Source of the DNA: CAVZTA01 sp963778025
GTDB lineage: Bacteria; Chloroflexota; Limnocylindria; Limnocylindrales; CSP1-4
Length of the DNA: 64,000 nt
NCBI GenBank assembly: GCA_963778025.1
Contig: CAVZTA010000010.1
Location: 1 to 64,000, forward strand
Direction: 5' to 3'
In this document: piece by piece, positions 62,524 to 64,000 of the stretch
Numbering within the stretch: the stretch's first letter is position 1
How the letters are laid out: every line of letters starts with the position of its first letter
Notes under the pieces: generated by a model
What the model saw: the letters and a program-made list of their open reading frames with translations, nothing else
What the model was told of the DNA's origin: nothing
Database searches by the model: none
Program-made: the position numbers and the translations under genes

Positions 62524-62982
62524 ATGCCGAAGCTCCTCGCTCTGCCGTGGCTCGTCGTCGCGCTCGTCCTCGGCGCATGCGGCGTGCTGCCGGAGGTCGG
62601 TGGCGTGCGCTCGCTGGTGACCGTCGAGTTCCACGGGGGTCTGTGCGCCGACGGCGCCGAATGCTCGTCGTCGACGAACCTCAACAGCGACGGCAGCGTC
62701 ACCGGAGACGCCAAGCCACCCAACGTGCTGGGACGCATGGCACCTGGCGTCCTGGCGCGGCTCCAGGCAGCGATCGCGGCGGCGGACTTCGACGCCATCC
62801 GCTCGAAGCCCTTCACGGGCACCTGCCCGACGGCCTTCGATGGCCAGGAGGCGGTGTTCACGTTCCATCTGCCGTCGGGCGACATCCGTCTGGGCGAATG
62901 CGAGTTCGAGCTCGACCAGAGCTCGCCACTCTTCGACGCGGTGGGCGCCGCGATGGGCGCGGGTGTCGGTCCGTCGAACTGA
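62524..62982 (+). CDS. Small lipoprotein
   Basis: 152 residues. Signal peptide LLALPWLVVALVLGAC with lipobox, then a compact domain with Cys pairs (LCADGAECSSSTNLNSDGSV, FTGTCPTAFDGQEAVFTFHL, LGECEFELDQ). Similar to uncharacterised exported proteins that bind no known ligand. Intact. Divergent from the carboxylase beta gene. Function unknown. Confidence 0.65.
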   Translation: MPKLLALPWLVVALVLGACGVLPEVGGVRSLVTVEFHGGLCADGAECSSSTNLNSDGSVTGDAKPPNVLGRMAPGVLARLQAAIAAADFDAIRSKPFTGTCPTAFDGQEAVFTFHLPSGDIRLGECEFELDQSSPLFDAVGAAMGAGVGPSN

Positions 62983-63009
62983 AGGCGAGCAGTCCGGTCG
63001 TCGCGTCGC

Positions 63010-63488
63010 TCATCGCCGGCCGATCGCCGCCCACATGGCGACGCTCCAGACGGCCGCCGGCACGAGCAGGATCGGGACGGCGACCCAGCCGAAGAACAGC
63101 ATCCCCAGGATCGACAGCGCGACGATCCCGAAGGCGACCTCGGCCGGTCCGGTGCCGGTCGAGCCCGGCTCGAGAGGCCCGCGAGCAGGGCGACCCCGAT
63201 GGCGCCCACGACCATCGTGATGAATGCCATGCCGAAGGTGATCCAGACCCAGTCGACCGGTCTGGTCGCGCGGACGGCTCGCGGGCCCAGCGTCCAGCCG
63301 GCGACGGCTGCAGCGCCGATCGACACGAGCGCGACCCCCTCCGCCGGCAACCCCATCCCCATGAACCCGGCGCCCGTCACAAGCGCACACGCCAGCGCGA
63401 CGACGCATCCGACGGCTGCGCCCAGCGCATGCGGATCGATGAGCGGATCGCGCGCGCGTGCTCGACGGCCGGCCAGGCGGTCATGCAT
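63010..63488 (-). CDS. Four-helix membrane protein, downstream of a related gene (one frameshift)
   Basis: ATG 63488 overlaps the previous stop by 8 bp (ATGCATGA). Helices at LGAAVGCVVALACALVTGAG, VALVSIGAAAVAGWTLG and WITFGMAFITMVVGAIGVAL. A shift near 63178 then leads to FGIVALSILGMLFFGWVAVP and VPAAVWSVAMWAAIG. About 159 residues. No family recognised. With its neighbour it may form a small membrane unit. Confidence 0.55.
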
Positions 63489-63947
63489 CCGTCCTCGGCC
63501 ATGTGCGTCCGACCAGCCACGCCCACAGGACACCCATCGGGACGGTGACCACGGCGGCGGTGAGGAGGGCGAACGGCAGGCCCAGCATCGCGAAGAACAG
63601 GAAGGCTTCGAGTCGATCGCTGAACCCCGGACTCGGTCCGACCGCTCCGCCAAGGCTCACCACGAGATCACCGATGACCGCGGCGCATGCGCCGATCACG
63701 AGCGCGGCCATCCATCGATCGCGTCGGGCGAGCGGCATGAGCCATGCTCCGAGGACGAAGGCGATCGGCGCGCCCACCAGTCCGAGTCCGGTGAGGAGAT
63801 CAGTCCGATCGTCCCGACGGCCGCCAGGCCGAGGCTGAGGAGTGCCGCGATCGCACCGCCGGCCAGCCGCGAGCGCAGGCCGACGTCGATCGCGCCATCG
63901 TGCTCGATGCCCTCGGTCAGCCCTTGTCGTTCGGCGGGATCGTCCAT
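63481..63947 (-). CDS. Membrane protein, upstream partner (one frameshift)
   Basis: ATG 63947 begins MDDPAERQGLTEGIEHDGAI, followed by helix GGAIAALLSLGLAAVGTIGL. A shift near 63795 leads to GLGLVGAPIAFVLGAWLMPL, then RRDRWMAALVIGACAAVIGD, LFFAMLGLPFALLTAAVVTV and a basic end. About 155 residues with five helices. No family recognised. Start of a two-gene unit near the window end. Confidence 0.55.
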
Positions 63948-64000
63948 CGCTCGACTCCTTGCTACCTGCGACTAGCATGTTTCTACGACGGAAATGTGCT

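Noticed and set aside
60629..62620. A 663-codon plus-strand open frame
   Set aside because: Antisense to the carboxylase beta gene; no recognisable motif.

Overview
The window is very GC-rich DNA, estimated by eye at close to 70% G+C, packed with short bacterial operons. Many adjacent genes overlap by ATGA, GTGA or TGATG. Lipoproteins have Ala/Ser/Pro-rich linkers after the lipobox, and there are TadE/TadG pilus-type genes, DUF389 and DUF1345 membrane proteins, FTR1 with a cupredoxin, and a GpgS-type glucosyltransferase. This fits a soil or freshwater Chloroflexota genome, perhaps of the Limnocylindria type. That placement is inference: there is no rRNA or phylogenetic marker here to prove it.

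Layout. 0.2-2.1 kb: an ECF sigma factor overlapping a membrane partner gene. 2.1-5.5 kb: broken kelch-repeat remnants, a stress-protein-like gene, a secreted beta-barrel protein and a DUF1345 protein. 5.6-7.7 kb: a small island bounded by an intact tRNA-Thr(CGT) and a 45-bp copy of its 3' part. The island carries a broken TetR regulator with a double palindromic operator and a broken SRPBCC/membrane gene pair. 7.9-16.7 kb: CocE-type hydrolase, GNAT, hydrolase-cyclase fusion, DUF389, META-domain lipoprotein and PKD protein. 16.8-20.7 kb: amine oxidase and an EfeU/cupredoxin iron-uptake unit. 20.8-30.5 kb: three tandem three-gene TadE/TadE/TadG cassettes (called A, B and C here), each with a hairpin behind it and a related sequence block in front. 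30.6-33.3 kb: a small membrane protein and a two-component system. 33.3-35.5 kb: a split transketolase divergent from soxR, with a perfect SoxR box between them. 35.5-39.8 kb: DUF885 peptidase, endonuclease III homologue, PIN/Phd toxin-antitoxin pair and glycerate kinase. 40.1-44.3 kb: a UspA-UspA-GpgS fusion, a partner glycosyltransferase and a DNA-ligase-like protein without its catalytic lysine. 44.4-49.2 kb: transporter, GalE, TPR protein, CCA-adding enzyme and HNH protein. 49.3-62.4 kb: leucine-degradation genes (HMG-CoA lyase, a carboxylase alpha subunit with an added DNA-binding domain, enoyl-CoA hydratase, carboxylase beta subunit) interleaved with transporters, a peroxiredoxin, a MOSC-GNAT fusion, a VOC protein, an amine oxidase, a cupredoxin and a leucine-rich protein. 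62.5-64 kb: a lipoprotein and two membrane proteins.

How the parts relate. The TadE/TadG block looks like a multi-copy surface-pilin or pseudopilin system whose secretion ATPase is not in the window. The leucine block would take 3-methylcrotonyl-CoA to acetyl-CoA and acetoacetate. The GpgS block points to glucosylglycerate-type compatible solutes or polysaccharide precursors.

Quality caveat. Nearly half of the genes carry one or more single-base frameshifts. They cluster (2-20 kb, 24.2-27.4 kb, and scattered after 50 kb), while 30.9-34.2 kb and 35.4-44.3 kb are clean. Sequencing or assembly indels are a likely cause for many of them, so frameshifted genes are described by their reconstructed product and should not be read as proven pseudogenes.
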